From: Rhodobacteraceae bacterium QY30 | GTDB lineage: Bacteria; Pseudomonadota; Alphaproteobacteria; Rhodobacterales; Rhodobacteraceae | Reading direction: 5' to 3' | Length of the DNA stretch: 64,000 nucleotides | Assembly (NCBI GenBank): GCA_002356635.1 | Contig: CP023454.1 | Location: 620,001 to 684,000, forward strand | In this document: in pieces, positions 1-8,014 of the stretch | Layout of the letters: every line of letters starts with the position of its first letter | How positions within the stretch are numbered: the stretch's first letter is position 1 | The notes under the pieces: model-generated | What the model was told of the DNA's origin: nothing | Databases searched by the model: none | The model's input: the letters and a program-made list of their open reading frames with translations, nothing else | Program-made: the position numbers and the translations under genes

Positions 1-58
1 GGATTTCATCCCCGATGATCAGGATGGCGGCGGTCGGGTTCGGGGCGGGGTTCGGCAT
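1..58 (-). CDS. CinA/MoaB-like molybdopterin-binding domain protein (5' end only)
   Basis: Only the first 19 codons lie in the window. The gene starts at an ATG on the minus strand and runs off the left edge. The peptide is a short polar lead followed by a hydrophobic strand ending in a GDEI motif, which is how competence/damage-inducible CinA-type and MoaB-fold molybdopterin-binding domains begin. A GAAGGAG ribosome site (complement of about 65-71) precedes the ATG at good spacing. It is divergent from map. The family call rests on a very short segment; the existence of the gene is much surer than its function. Confidence 0.6.
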   Translation of the reverse strand, partial: MPNPAPNPTAAILIIGDEI

Positions 59-155
59 GGCGGGCTCCTTCGTCACATCTATAGGCAGGCCGCGGCCTCT
101 GGCCAAGCGGGAACAACCGCATTATCTAACGTCCATGCGACACAAGGAGACAGCC

Positions 156-965
156 GTGGAAGAACCGCGGGGCCGTCAGACGAAGGACGGCATCAGGATA
201 TACGAGCCCGCGGATTTTGCCGGGATGCACCGGGCCGGGCGTCTGGCCGCCGACATCCTGGACCGGGTGGCGGCGCTGGTCGAGCCGGGCGTGACGACCG
301 AGGCGCTGGACGACTTCATCCGCGCGGCGGTCGAGGCGGCGGGGGCGGTTTCGGCCACGATCGGGTATCGGGGGTACCAGCACGCGTCCTGCATCAGCGT
401 CAATCACGTCGTCTGTCACGGAATCCCGGGTCCGAAGATCCTGAAGGACGGCGATATCCTGAACATCGATGTCACTGTCATCGTCGACGGCTGGTATGGC
501 GACACCAGCCGCATGTATGTGGCGGGGACGCTGGGCCGCAAGGCGGAGCGGTTGATCCAGGTGACGCATGACGCGCTGATGCTGGGGATCGAGGCGGTGC
601 GGCCGGGGAATACCTTCGGCGACATCGGCCATGCGATCCAGACCTATGTCGAGGCGCAACGGATGAGCGTGGTGCGCGACTTCTGCGGTCACGGTCTGGG
701 CCGGGTGTTCCACGCGCCGCCGAACGTCCTGCATTACGGGCGTCCGGGCAGCAAGGAAGTGCTGGAAGAGGGCATGTTCTTCACCATCGAGCCGATGGTG
801 AACCTGGGCCGGCCGGAAACCAAGGTCCTGGCCGACGACTGGACGGCGGTGACCCGCGACAAGTCGCTGTCGGCGCAGTTTGAACATTCGATCGGCGTGA
901 CGGCGGATGGCTGCGAGATCTTCACGCTCTCGCCCGCGGGGAAGTTCCACCCGACCTGGGGCTAG
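156..965 (+). CDS. map: Methionine aminopeptidase, type I
   Basis: This enzyme removes the initiator methionine from nascent cytosolic proteins. The 269-residue product has the full type I fold. The metal ligands are visible as the Asp of IDVTV, the Asp of GDTSR, the His of GHGLGR, the Glu of IEPM and the Glu of FEHS; the substrate-side His sits in CHGIPG. I chose the GTG at 156 because AAGGAG lies six bases upstream, and the reading frame continuing upstream (to 15) does not resemble the family. It is divergent from the CinA-like gene. A hairpin with a repeat element follows the stop codon. Confidence 0.95.
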   Translation: MEEPRGRQTKDGIRIYEPADFAGMHRAGRLAADILDRVAALVEPGVTTEALDDFIRAAVEAAGAVSATIGYRGYQHASCISVNHVVCHGIPGPKILKDGDILNIDVTVIVDGWYGDTSRMYVAGTLGRKAERLIQVTHDALMLGIEAVRPGNTFGDIGHAIQTYVEAQRMSVVRDFCGHGLGRVFHAPPNVLHYGRPGSKEVLEEGMFFTIEPMVNLGRPETKVLADDWTAVTRDKSLSAQFEHSIGVTADGCEIFTLSPAGKFHPTWG

Positions 966-976
966 GCGGTGAGCGA

Positions 977-1030
977 CCGGGGGTTTCACACCCCCGGACC
1001 CCCGTGAGATATTTCGGCCAAGATGAAAGA
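977..1030 (+). repeat. Hairpin plus rhodobacteral intergenic repeat
   Basis: CCGGGGGT (977-984) and ACCCCCGG (990-997) form a perfect 8-bp stem with a five-base loop. A second CCCCCG and a GATATTT...CCAAGATGAAAG tail follow, up to about 1030. I recall this C-rich/GATATTT/AAGATGAA layout as a recurrent intergenic element in Rhodobacteraceae genomes. Here it sits between the convergent map and rsmD genes and could end transcription from either side, although no U-run follows the stem. Only one copy was noticed in the window. Confidence 0.55.
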
Positions 1031-1033
1031 GCG

Positions 1034-1600
1034 TCAGCTTTGGGGCGCGCGGAGGATGGTGACGATCGTGTCGCCGTATTTGCGCTGGTCGAGACGTTCG
1101 AACCCCGGAGGCGGGGTGGGGCTTGCGCTTTCTTCCCAGACGATCAGCGCCCCGGGGGCGAGCCAGCCGCCTTCGACGGCCGAGGCGAGGGCGGCTTCGC
1201 CGAGGCCCGCGCCATAGGGCGGGTCGAGGAACACGAGGTTGTAGCCGGGGCCGCGGTTCGGGCCGAGGCGGGTGGCATCGCGGCGCCAGACATCCGTGGT
1301 GCCCATGGCGCGCATGAGGTCGATATTGCGGCGCAGAAGGGCGCGGGCCGCTGTGCCGTCATCGACGAAAGCCACGCGGGCGGCGCCGCGGGACAGGGCT
1401 TCGAGCCCAAGGGCGCCGGTTCCGGCAAAAAGGTCAAGCACCCGTGCGCCCGCGACCGGGTTTCCGTAGCCGCCGTTCAGGATCAGGTTGAAGATCGATT
1501 CGCGCACGCGGTCCGTGGTCGGACGCAGATGCGCGGCCGGATCGCCCGCGCCCACATCGGCCAGTTTGAGGCCGCGCCGTTCGCCGCCGATGATGCGCAT
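1034..1600 (-). CDS. rsmD: 16S rRNA (guanine-N2)-methyltransferase RsmD
   Basis: Predicted to methylate G966 of 16S rRNA during 30S assembly, using S-adenosylmethionine. The 188-residue product opens with MRIIGGERRG, typical of RsmD. It has the SAM-binding motif VLDLFAGTGALGLEALSRGA near residue 55, and the catalytic motif DPPYG near residue 130. The ATG at 1600 overlaps the upstream flavoprotein's TGA by one base; a GTG one codon earlier (1603) is the alternative start. The length matches the family. It is probably translated by coupling from the preceding reductase gene. Confidence 0.92.
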   Translation of the reverse strand: MRIIGGERRGLKLADVGAGDPAAHLRPTTDRVRESIFNLILNGGYGNPVAGARVLDLFAGTGALGLEALSRGAARVAFVDDGTAARALLRRNIDLMRAMGTTDVWRRDATRLGPNRGPGYNLVFLDPPYGAGLGEAALASAVEGGWLAPGALIVWEESASPTPPPGFERLDQRKYGDTIVTILRAPQS

Positions 1601-2802
1601 CACTTCATCAGGGCCTTGAGGTCGGTTGCCGGATCGGCGACGAGCGCGGGGTCGGGACTGCGGCCCGCCTCGATCAGGCGTTTTCCGATCATGTAGGCGC
1701 GCGGGTCGTTCATCGCATCGACGGCGAGCAAGGTCGTGCCGGCATAATACCAGAACGAGATGCCCATGGCATCGGGCCGGGTGATGACGCGGTCGTAGCC
1801 GCTGTTCAGGCCGGCAATCTGCAACTTGACGTCATACTGGTCGGACCAGAACCAGGGCCTGGCGACATAGTCGGTTTCGGCTCCGAGGATGTTTTCCGCG
1901 ACCCGTTCGGCCTGGTCGATGGCGTTGCCCACGCTTTCCAGCCGTATCCGCCCGCCCTTGTACGGAAAGGAGGCACAGTCGCCGGCGGCCCAGATCTGCG
2001 GGTTCGACGTGCGGCCCCGGGCATCGGTGCGGATGCCGTTTTCGACGGAAAGGCCCGCCGCTTCGGCCAAAGCGGTGTTCGGGGTGATGCCGACCCCTGC
2101 GATCACGAAATCGACCGGCAGTTCCCGTCCGTCCGAGAGCCGGGCCGCGGTGACACGGGAGTCGCCCAACAGGCGATCGATGCCGGTGCCTTCCAGGATC
2201 GTGACACCGTGGTCCTGGTGAAGCTTGCGGAAATAGTCCGACGTTTCAGGTGCGGCGACCCGTTGCAGGATGCGGGGTGCCATTTCCACAAGCGTCACCT
2301 GAAGCCCCAGCCGCGATGCGACGGCGGCCGCCTCCAGCCCGATGTAGCCGCCGCCGATAACCAGAAGCCGCGCGCCGGGACGGAATTCCGGCGCCATGGC
2401 ATCGACATCGGCCAGCGTGCGGACGGTGTAGACCCCGGCCAGATTGCCGCCGATCGCGGCCGGCAGCCGGCGCGGGGCAGAACCCGTGGCCAGCACCAGC
2501 GTGTCGTAAGGCAATGGCACTTGGTTCAGGGTCACGCTTTGGCGTTCGGTGTCTATGGCCGTAACGGGCGCACCCAGACGCAGCGTCACGTTCTGGTCCG
2601 CCCAGAAGGACGGGGCACGCAGGTAAAGCCGGTCAAGCTCCATCTCGCGCAGGAGATAGCCTTTGGACAAGGGCGGGCGCTGGTAGGGGGGCGCGGGTTC
2701 GTCCCCGATCAGGGTGATCGGGCCGCCATGACCCAGCGCCCGGAGCCGGGCCGCGACAGAGGCACCGGCCTGGCCTGCGCCGATGATCACGATTTCCGTC
2801 AT
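1600..2802 (-). CDS. FAD-dependent NAD(P)H reductase of the ferredoxin/rubredoxin reductase type
   Basis: A 400-residue flavoprotein of the pyridine nucleotide-disulfide oxidoreductase fold. The N-terminal FAD-binding loop reads GAGQAGAS (about residues 8-15). The NAD(P)H-binding GGGYIGLEAA lies near residue 150 and the second FAD contact AAGDCA near residue 268. There is no CxxxxC redox pair, so it is the ferredoxin-reductase class that feeds electrons to a [2Fe-2S] ferredoxin for a P450 or a ring-hydroxylating dioxygenase. No such partner is adjacent. A GGAGGG site seven bases before the ATG supports the start. It is divergent from a peroxiredoxin gene and overlaps rsmD by one base. Confidence 0.85.
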   Translation of the reverse strand: MTEIVIIGAGQAGASVAARLRALGHGGPITLIGDEPAPPYQRPPLSKGYLLREMELDRLYLRAPSFWADQNVTLRLGAPVTAIDTERQSVTLNQVPLPYDTLVLATGSAPRRLPAAIGGNLAGVYTVRTLADVDAMAPEFRPGARLLVIGGGYIGLEAAAVASRLGLQVTLVEMAPRILQRVAAPETSDYFRKLHQDHGVTILEGTGIDRLLGDSRVTAARLSDGRELPVDFVIAGVGITPNTALAEAAGLSVENGIRTDARGRTSNPQIWAAGDCASFPYKGGRIRLESVGNAIDQAERVAENILGAETDYVARPWFWSDQYDVKLQIAGLNSGYDRVITRPDAMGISFWYYAGTTLLAVDAMNDPRAYMIGKRLIEAGRSPDPALVADPATDLKALMK

Positions 2803-2885
2803 GGGCGGTCCCTCCGGTCTGGTCTTGTCGGAGCGGGAGACTATATCCTTGGCCGACCTATTGGCAACGCACGAGGATTTTTGCG

Positions 2886-3374
2886 ATGACGATTTCCGTG
2901 GGGGCTTCGCTGCCCGACGCTTCCTTGCTGACGCTGGGCGAAAAGGGGCCGGAGCGGGTGGACCTTGCCAGCCGGGTGAAAGGCCGCAAGGTCGTGATCT
3001 TCGGTCTGCCGGGCGCCTATACCAGCACCTGTTCGACGGCCCATGTCCCGAGCTTCATCCGCACCCGCGACCGCTTTGCCGCCAAGGGCGTGGACGAAAT
3101 CATTTGCGTTTCCGTGAACGACCCCTTCGTGATGGGCGCCTGGGGCAGGGACACCGGCGCTGCGCAGGCGGGCATCACCATGATGGGCGATGCGGATGCG
3201 TCCTTCACCAAGAAGCTGGGGCTGGATTTCTCGATCCCCGCCATCGGGCTGAACGACCGGTCCAAACGCTATGCGCTTTATGCCGATGACGGGGTGGTCA
3301 AGGTTCTGCATGTCGAGGACAATGCGGGCGTCTGCGACACATCGGGCGGCGAGGCGCTTCTGGAAGCGATCTGA
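2886..3374 (+). CDS. Peroxiredoxin, Prx5/redoxin family
   Basis: A 162-residue atypical peroxiredoxin that reduces hydrogen peroxide or organic hydroperoxides in the cytosol. The active-site signature is PGAYTSTC, with the peroxidatic cysteine at residue 49 and the conserved Pro and Thr at 42 and 46. Two further cysteines occur (in IICVSV and GVCDTSGG), either of which could resolve the sulfenic acid. The start is supported by GAGGA eight bases upstream. It is divergent from the flavoprotein across about 80 bases and convergent with the GST gene 26 bases away. Confidence 0.92.
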   Translation: MTISVGASLPDASLLTLGEKGPERVDLASRVKGRKVVIFGLPGAYTSTCSTAHVPSFIRTRDRFAAKGVDEIICVSVNDPFVMGAWGRDTGAAQAGITMMGDADASFTKKLGLDFSIPAIGLNDRSKRYALYADDGVVKVLHVEDNAGVCDTSGGEALLEAI

Positions 3375-3400
3375 GGTCGGGGAAGGCGGGGGCCTGCCGC

Positions 3401-4024
3401 TCAGTTCGCCGTCGTGGCTTCGGCTGCGGCGGCGTCGTCCAGCGCCTTGGCGCGCTGGTAGGCGGGCCGGGCGGTCAGCCGGTCGCGATAGGCTTCCAAC
3501 GCGGGGGTGGCCGGGATCGACTGGAAGCCCAAACCCCAGACGACCTGCGATCCGACATAGACATCGGCGGCGCTGAAGCTGTCGCCGGTGATATGCGTCC
3601 GGCCGTTCAGCATGGTTTCAAGCGCCTGCATGGTCCGGTCGTAAGTGCCGTAGCCAACCATGCCGCGGCGGTCTTCGGGCACGTCCACTCCAAGGGATTT
3701 GTTGGTCACCGCATGTTCCAGCGGGCCTGCGGCGAAGAACAGCCACCGGTAGTAATCGGCCCTGTCCTGCGGGTCGGGCGCCAGTCCCGCGTCGGGGAAG
3801 GCATCGGCCATGTAGGCACAGATGGCGGCGCATTCTGTGACGATGCGGCCGTCATGGACCAGCACCGGCACCTTGGCCATTGGGTTCAGACCCCGGTAGC
3901 TGTCGGAGTGCATGGTCGCGCCAAAAGGCAGCATCTGGATGTCATAAGGTGCGCCGACCTCTTCCATCATCCAGCGGGCGATGCGACCGCGCGACATCGG
4001 GTTTGAATACAACGTCAGGGACAT
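3401..4024 (-). CDS. Glutathione S-transferase family protein
   Basis: A 207-residue cytosolic GST. The N-terminal thioredoxin-like domain begins SLTLYSNPMSRGRIARWMM; serines or tyrosines near residues 7-11 would contact glutathione. The cis-Pro of KVPVLVHDG follows near residue 52, then the helical C-terminal domain from about residue 85. Substrate cannot be told from sequence; the Ser-rich N-terminus suggests a bacterial beta/zeta-like branch. It is convergent with the peroxiredoxin, so the pair may share a detoxification role without sharing a promoter. Confidence 0.85.
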   Translation of the reverse strand: MSLTLYSNPMSRGRIARWMMEEVGAPYDIQMLPFGATMHSDSYRGLNPMAKVPVLVHDGRIVTECAAICAYMADAFPDAGLAPDPQDRADYYRWLFFAAGPLEHAVTNKSLGVDVPEDRRGMVGYGTYDRTMQALETMLNGRTHITGDSFSAADVYVGSQVVWGLGFQSIPATPALEAYRDRLTARPAYQRAKALDDAAAAEATTAN

Positions 4025-4084
4025 GGGCGCTCCGGGGGTCTGGGATTCGGAAAACAGGATAGCATGTGCGAGGAGGGTAGAGCG

Positions 4085-5287
4085 TCAGTCCTGCGGATCC
4101 TGCGCCGTATCGGCGGGGCCGCGCCGGAAGGGACCATAGGCTGTCAGGATCTCGATGTCCTCGTCCGTCGCGGCGCGCTCGGCCTCAAGAAAGCGGGCGA
4201 CGGCGGCGCGCAGGCCCTTGTCGGCGATCCAGTGCAGCGAATGGATCGGGCTGGGCAGGTAGCCGCGCGCCAGCTTGTGTTCACCCTGCGCCCCCGCTTC
4301 GACGCGGGAAAGGCCTTGGGCAATGGCATGGTCGATGGCCTGGTAGTAGCAGCATTCGAAATGCAGGAAAGGGTGGTCCTCGGTCGCACCCCAGTAGCGG
4401 CCGAACAGCGTGTCGCGCCCCAGAAGGTTCAGCGCACCGGCCACCGGTTCGCCGTTCCGTTCGGCCAGCACCAGGACCACATCGCCGCGCATCGTGGCGT
4501 GCAGTTCGTCGAAGAAGGCCCGGGTCAGGTAGGGGCGGCCCCATTTTCGGCTGCCGGTGTCCTGGTAGAACCGCCAGAAAGCGTCCCAGTGCCGGGCCTC
4601 GATCTGGTTGCCGGACAGGCGGCGGATCGTGCCGCCAAAGGCTTGCGCACGCTCGCGCTCCTTGCGGATGGCCTTGCGCTTGCGCGAGCTGAGGTCGGTG
4701 AGGAACTGATCAAAGCTCGAATACCCGCGGTTTTCCCAGTGGAACTGCTGGGTGATGCGGTGAAGGTAATCCCCGCCGCCCAGCGCATCTGCTTCCGCAT
4801 CGGTGCAGAAGGTCACATGCACCGACGACAACCGGTTCTGGGCGGCGATCCGGCTGGCCGCTTCCGCCAGCGCGGCCCGGCCTGCATCGTCCCAACCGGG
4901 CCGCGTCAGGAAGCGGCGGCCGGTGACGGGGGTGAAGGGCACCGCGATCTGAAGCTTGGGGTAGTAGCGGCCGCCGGCGCGTTCCCAGGCATCGGCCCAA
5001 CCGTGGTCGAAGATGTATTCGCCCTGGCTGTGGGTTTTCACATACATCGGCGCCACGGCGACGACCTCGCCCGCGACGCGCGCCACCAGCGGGCGCGGGA
5101 TCCAGCCCGTGCCGTCACCGACCGAACCGGAGCGTTCCAGCGCCGACAGGAAGCGATGCGTGGTGAACGGATCCCGTGGCGCGCCGCCGTCCACCGTTTC
5201 GGGGCAGGCGCAGGCATCCCAAACCGCGGCGTCGATCGCGGCGACGCCGGATTCGCTGCTGATCTCGATGGTGTCGGGGTCGCGCAT
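4085..5287 (-). CDS. GNAT/FemAB-like N-acyltransferase (COG3146-type)
   Basis: About 400 residues, with the acyltransferase core typical of large GNAT-fold proteins resembling peptidoglycan or lipid-linked aminoacyl transferases. Recognisable segments are FDHGWADAWERAGG...YYPKLQIAVPFTP and, towards the C-terminus, HFECCYYQAIDHAI followed by EAGAQGEHKLARGY. The frame is open about 230 bases further upstream, into the GDPD gene. I start at 5287 because the protein then begins at a plausible N-terminus, 49 bases after the GDPD stop. It is the last gene of a RidA-GDPD-GNAT run. The molecular substrate is unknown. Confidence 0.8.
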   Translation of the reverse strand: MRDPDTIEISSESGVAAIDAAVWDACACPETVDGGAPRDPFTTHRFLSALERSGSVGDGTGWIPRPLVARVAGEVVAVAPMYVKTHSQGEYIFDHGWADAWERAGGRYYPKLQIAVPFTPVTGRRFLTRPGWDDAGRAALAEAASRIAAQNRLSSVHVTFCTDAEADALGGGDYLHRITQQFHWENRGYSSFDQFLTDLSSRKRKAIRKERERAQAFGGTIRRLSGNQIEARHWDAFWRFYQDTGSRKWGRPYLTRAFFDELHATMRGDVVLVLAERNGEPVAGALNLLGRDTLFGRYWGATEDHPFLHFECCYYQAIDHAIAQGLSRVEAGAQGEHKLARGYLPSPIHSLHWIADKGLRAAVARFLEAERAATDEDIEILTAYGPFRRGPADTAQDPQD

Positions 5288-5336
5288 GGGTCGCGCCTTC
5301 CTCGCAGGTCCAGGATCCGGCGCAGGCTGCGGCCCG

Positions 5337-6113
5337 TCAGTTCCCCGGGGGCGAGGCATAGCCCTCGAAGGTGACGTTGTCCGCCCGCTTGCGCGCCAGC
5401 ACTTCGTCCTGAATCGAACGGATTGTCCAGCAGAGGATCTTGCCGCGCTGGCTGCGGATTTCGGCCAGCCGGGGGTTTTCCAGGTCCGACGCCTCATGCG
5501 AGACGAAGCTGGCATGGACGCGGTCGTAATCGGGGATGGCGCGAAGCCGGTCGCAGATCCGGGGCAGCAGCAGCGGCCAGTCGTCGTGTCGATAGGCGCT
5601 GGTCGTCAGGCCCCGGGCGATGCCGGGGGCCGCCTTGGCCATGACAGCGACGGAATGGGGGTTGAAGGACATGACCGCCACCGGCCCGCGATAGGCCATC
5701 AGCATGATCGCCACCGCTTCCTCCATCGCGCCGACGTTCGGGCCCATCGCGCCGTCCTGATCCTTGATCTCGATCAGCAGCGGCACCTGGCCCGCGACCA
5801 GGCGCAGGACTTCGGCCAGCGTCGGGATGGTCTCGTCGCTGTCGATCAGCCGCAGGCGTTCCAGATCCGCGGCGGCTTGCCCGCGGATGCGCCCCGGCTG
5901 GCCGGTCAGGCGGCGCAGGTCGTAGTCGTGGAACACCATCGGCACGTTGTCGGCCGATGGCTGGATGTCCAGTTCGATCCCATACCCTGCCTCGATCGCG
6001 GCGCGGAAGGCTGCGCGCGAATTCTCGGGCCGTCGCTGGTCGCGGTCATGATAGCCGCGATGCGCGATGGGCGTCTGGAGGAAGGCGTAAGGCAGGGTGA
6101 TGGGCGAGGGCAT
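5337..6113 (-). CDS. Glycerophosphodiester phosphodiesterase family protein
   Basis: A 258-residue TIM-barrel enzyme predicted to hydrolyse glycerophosphodiesters to glycerol 3-phosphate and an alcohol. The signature IAHRGYHDRDQRRPENS (about residues 16-32) supplies the catalytic His and Arg. The metal-binding ELDIQPS is near residue 47 and VFHDYDLRRLTG near residue 59, then IEIKDQ near residue 116. No signal peptide is seen, so it is probably cytoplasmic. Its ATG shares its A with the TGA of ridA. It forms a co-oriented unit with ridA and the GNAT gene. Confidence 0.9.
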   Translation of the reverse strand: MPSPITLPYAFLQTPIAHRGYHDRDQRRPENSRAAFRAAIEAGYGIELDIQPSADNVPMVFHDYDLRRLTGQPGRIRGQAAADLERLRLIDSDETIPTLAEVLRLVAGQVPLLIEIKDQDGAMGPNVGAMEEAVAIMLMAYRGPVAVMSFNPHSVAVMAKAAPGIARGLTTSAYRHDDWPLLLPRICDRLRAIPDYDRVHASFVSHEASDLENPRLAEIRSQRGKILCWTIRSIQDEVLARKRADNVTFEGYASPPGN

Positions 6114-6577
6114 CAGGATACCTGGAAGATCGCCTCGATCTCGACCGCGACGCCCAGGGGCAGCGAGGGAGCCGATACGGCGGAACGGGAATGGCGGCCG
6201 GCGTCGCCCAGGACCTCGACCAGAAGGTCCGAGCAGCCGTTGATGACCTTCGGCTGGTCGGTGAAATCGGGGGTGGAGTTGACGAAGCCGGTCAGCTTGA
6301 CCGCACCCTGCACCCGGTCCAGATCCCCGCCCAGTGCGGCGCGCAGCTGCGCCAGGATGCTCAGCCCGCAGCGGCGCGCGGCGGCCGCGCCGGCCGTCAC
6401 GTCCAGCGTTTCGCCCAGCTTGCCGGTGATAAGGCCGTTCTCGTCCTGGCTGATCTGGCCCGAGATGAAGACCAGATCGCCGACCTGCACGAAGGGCACG
6501 TAATTCGCCGCGGGGGCAGGCGCGGCGGGGAGGGTCAGCCCCAGCTGCGCAAGGCGGGCTTCGATTCGGCCGGTCAT
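6113..6577 (-). CDS. RidA family protein (YjgF/YER057c/UK114)
   Basis: A 154-residue RidA-fold protein. RidA enzymes deaminate reactive enamine/imine intermediates such as 2-aminoacrylate released by PLP enzymes. Visible family features are LGLTLPAAPAPAANYVPFVQVGDLVFISGQ and the KLTGFVNSTPDF strand. This is the longer subfamily, common in alphaproteobacteria, and it may lack the catalytic Arg of true RidA. AAGGAG lies five bases before the ATG. It is the first gene of a three-gene run with GDPD and GNAT genes. Confidence 0.9.
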   Translation of the reverse strand: MTGRIEARLAQLGLTLPAAPAPAANYVPFVQVGDLVFISGQISQDENGLITGKLGETLDVTAGAAAARRCGLSILAQLRAALGGDLDRVQGAVKLTGFVNSTPDFTDQPKVINGCSDLLVEVLGDAGRHSRSAVSAPSLPLGVAVEIEAIFQVS

Positions 6578-6712
6578 GGGAACTCCTTGAAATAGCTTGA
6601 CGGGTGTGGCGGAAAATATCGCCCAGAATGCGGCAAGGAAAGGTCTGCCGCCCGGCGTTGGTGACGCGTTGGCATCAATCTGTCGCCGTGCGCGGATAAT
6701 TGCCCCGGCCGA

Positions 6713-8014
6713 TCAGCTTTCGCGGAAGGCGCGGGCGAAATAGGCGGTGAAGGGTTCCAGCAGATAGGCCAGCGGCGTGCGGTCGCCGGTGCGCACGAAC
6801 ACCTCGACCGGCATCCCCGGCACCAGCTTCAACGCCCCCAGCCGCGCCGCCTGGTCGGCGGAAAGTTCGATCTCGGCGCGGTAGTAGGCGGCGTGCGTCG
6901 CTTCGTCGGTCAGGGCGTCGGCCGAAACGCGGCGCACCTGTCCGGTCAGCTCGGGGGTCCTGCGACGGTCGAAGGCATCCAGCCGCAGGGTCACGGGCTG
7001 GCCGGGATGGACCTCGTCGATGTTCAGGGGCGAGATGCGCGCGGCGATGACCAGCGGCCGGTCCTGCGGCACAAGGTAAAGCACCGGTTCCGCCGCCCGG
7101 ATGACCGAGCGCGGCGTCGTCACCTGCATGGCGTGGATCAGGCCGGACACCGGGGCGGTAATGTCCAGCCGCGCGATCCGTTCCGCCAGCGAACGCCGCC
7201 GTTCGGCCAGTTCCAGTTCACGGTAGCCCAGGTCGCGCAGCTGGCTGATGGCATCTTCGCGCCGCTGGCTGCGCAGCTTCAGCGCCTCGATGTCCACCTC
7301 GGTGATGCGGGCTTCGGTTTCGGCCTTTTCGGCGTCCAGTTCCCCCGCGCGGCCCAGAAGCGCGGAGTGTTCGCGCCGCAGCGTCAGAACGCGGCTGGAC
7401 TGCGCAAGGCCCTTGTCCAGAAGCGTCTGCTGATCGGCCAGATCGCGAGAGATCAGGGCGATCTGGTCCCCAAGCGCCGCACGCTGGGCCGCGATGCCTT
7501 CGGCCTGCGCGGCAATCTGGCCGCGGCGGCGCTGCAACTGTTCCAGTTCGTTCTGCAAGGTCTCCAGCCGCGCCGCGAACAGCCGCTTCTGGCCGTCGAT
7601 CTGGTCCTCGACCTCGGGCCGGGTCTGCGACAGCGCGACCAGTTCCGCCGGAAAGGTGATCGTCGCAGCATCGTCGCGCTCGGCCGTCAGGCGGCCGCGC
7701 CGGGCAAGGTGTTCGAAAAGCTGCCCCTCGACGATCGCCAGTTCCGATTGCAGCAACGTCCCGTCCAGCCGGATCAGGATCTGGCCGGCCACCACCGGAT
7801 CGCCATTCTTGACAAGGATTTCCGCGACGACTCCGCCATCGGGGTGCTGGACGACCTGCCGGTCCTGCTCCACTTCGACGCGGCCGGGTGCGACGACCGC
7901 GCCAGAAATCTGCGTGAGCGTCGACCAAAGCCCTACGCCCACCAGCAGAAGCGCCAGCGCCAGCCCGCCCAACAGCAGCGGCCCCCGCGCCGAAAGATCG
8001 TTCCGGCCGGTCAT
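6713..8014 (-). CDS. Type I secretion periplasmic adaptor (HlyD/PrtE family)
   Basis: A 433-residue membrane fusion protein that would link an inner-membrane ABC exporter to a TolC-type channel. It has a short cytoplasmic N-terminus, one membrane segment (about residues 14-34), a lipoyl-like half (VVQHPDGGVVAEILVKNGDPV), a long coiled coil (about 100-290) and the returning lipoyl/beta-barrel half with ITAPVSGLIHAMQVTTP. The ATG at 8014 overlaps the ABC gene stop as ATGA. No outer-membrane component or RTX substrate lies next to it, so the cargo is unknown. Confidence 0.9.
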   Translation of the reverse strand: MTGRNDLSARGPLLLGGLALALLLVGVGLWSTLTQISGAVVAPGRVEVEQDRQVVQHPDGGVVAEILVKNGDPVVAGQILIRLDGTLLQSELAIVEGQLFEHLARRGRLTAERDDAATITFPAELVALSQTRPEVEDQIDGQKRLFAARLETLQNELEQLQRRRGQIAAQAEGIAAQRAALGDQIALISRDLADQQTLLDKGLAQSSRVLTLRREHSALLGRAGELDAEKAETEARITEVDIEALKLRSQRREDAISQLRDLGYRELELAERRRSLAERIARLDITAPVSGLIHAMQVTTPRSVIRAAEPVLYLVPQDRPLVIAARISPLNIDEVHPGQPVTLRLDAFDRRRTPELTGQVRRVSADALTDEATHAAYYRAEIELSADQAARLGALKLVPGMPVEVFVRTGDRTPLAYLLEPFTAYFARAFRES

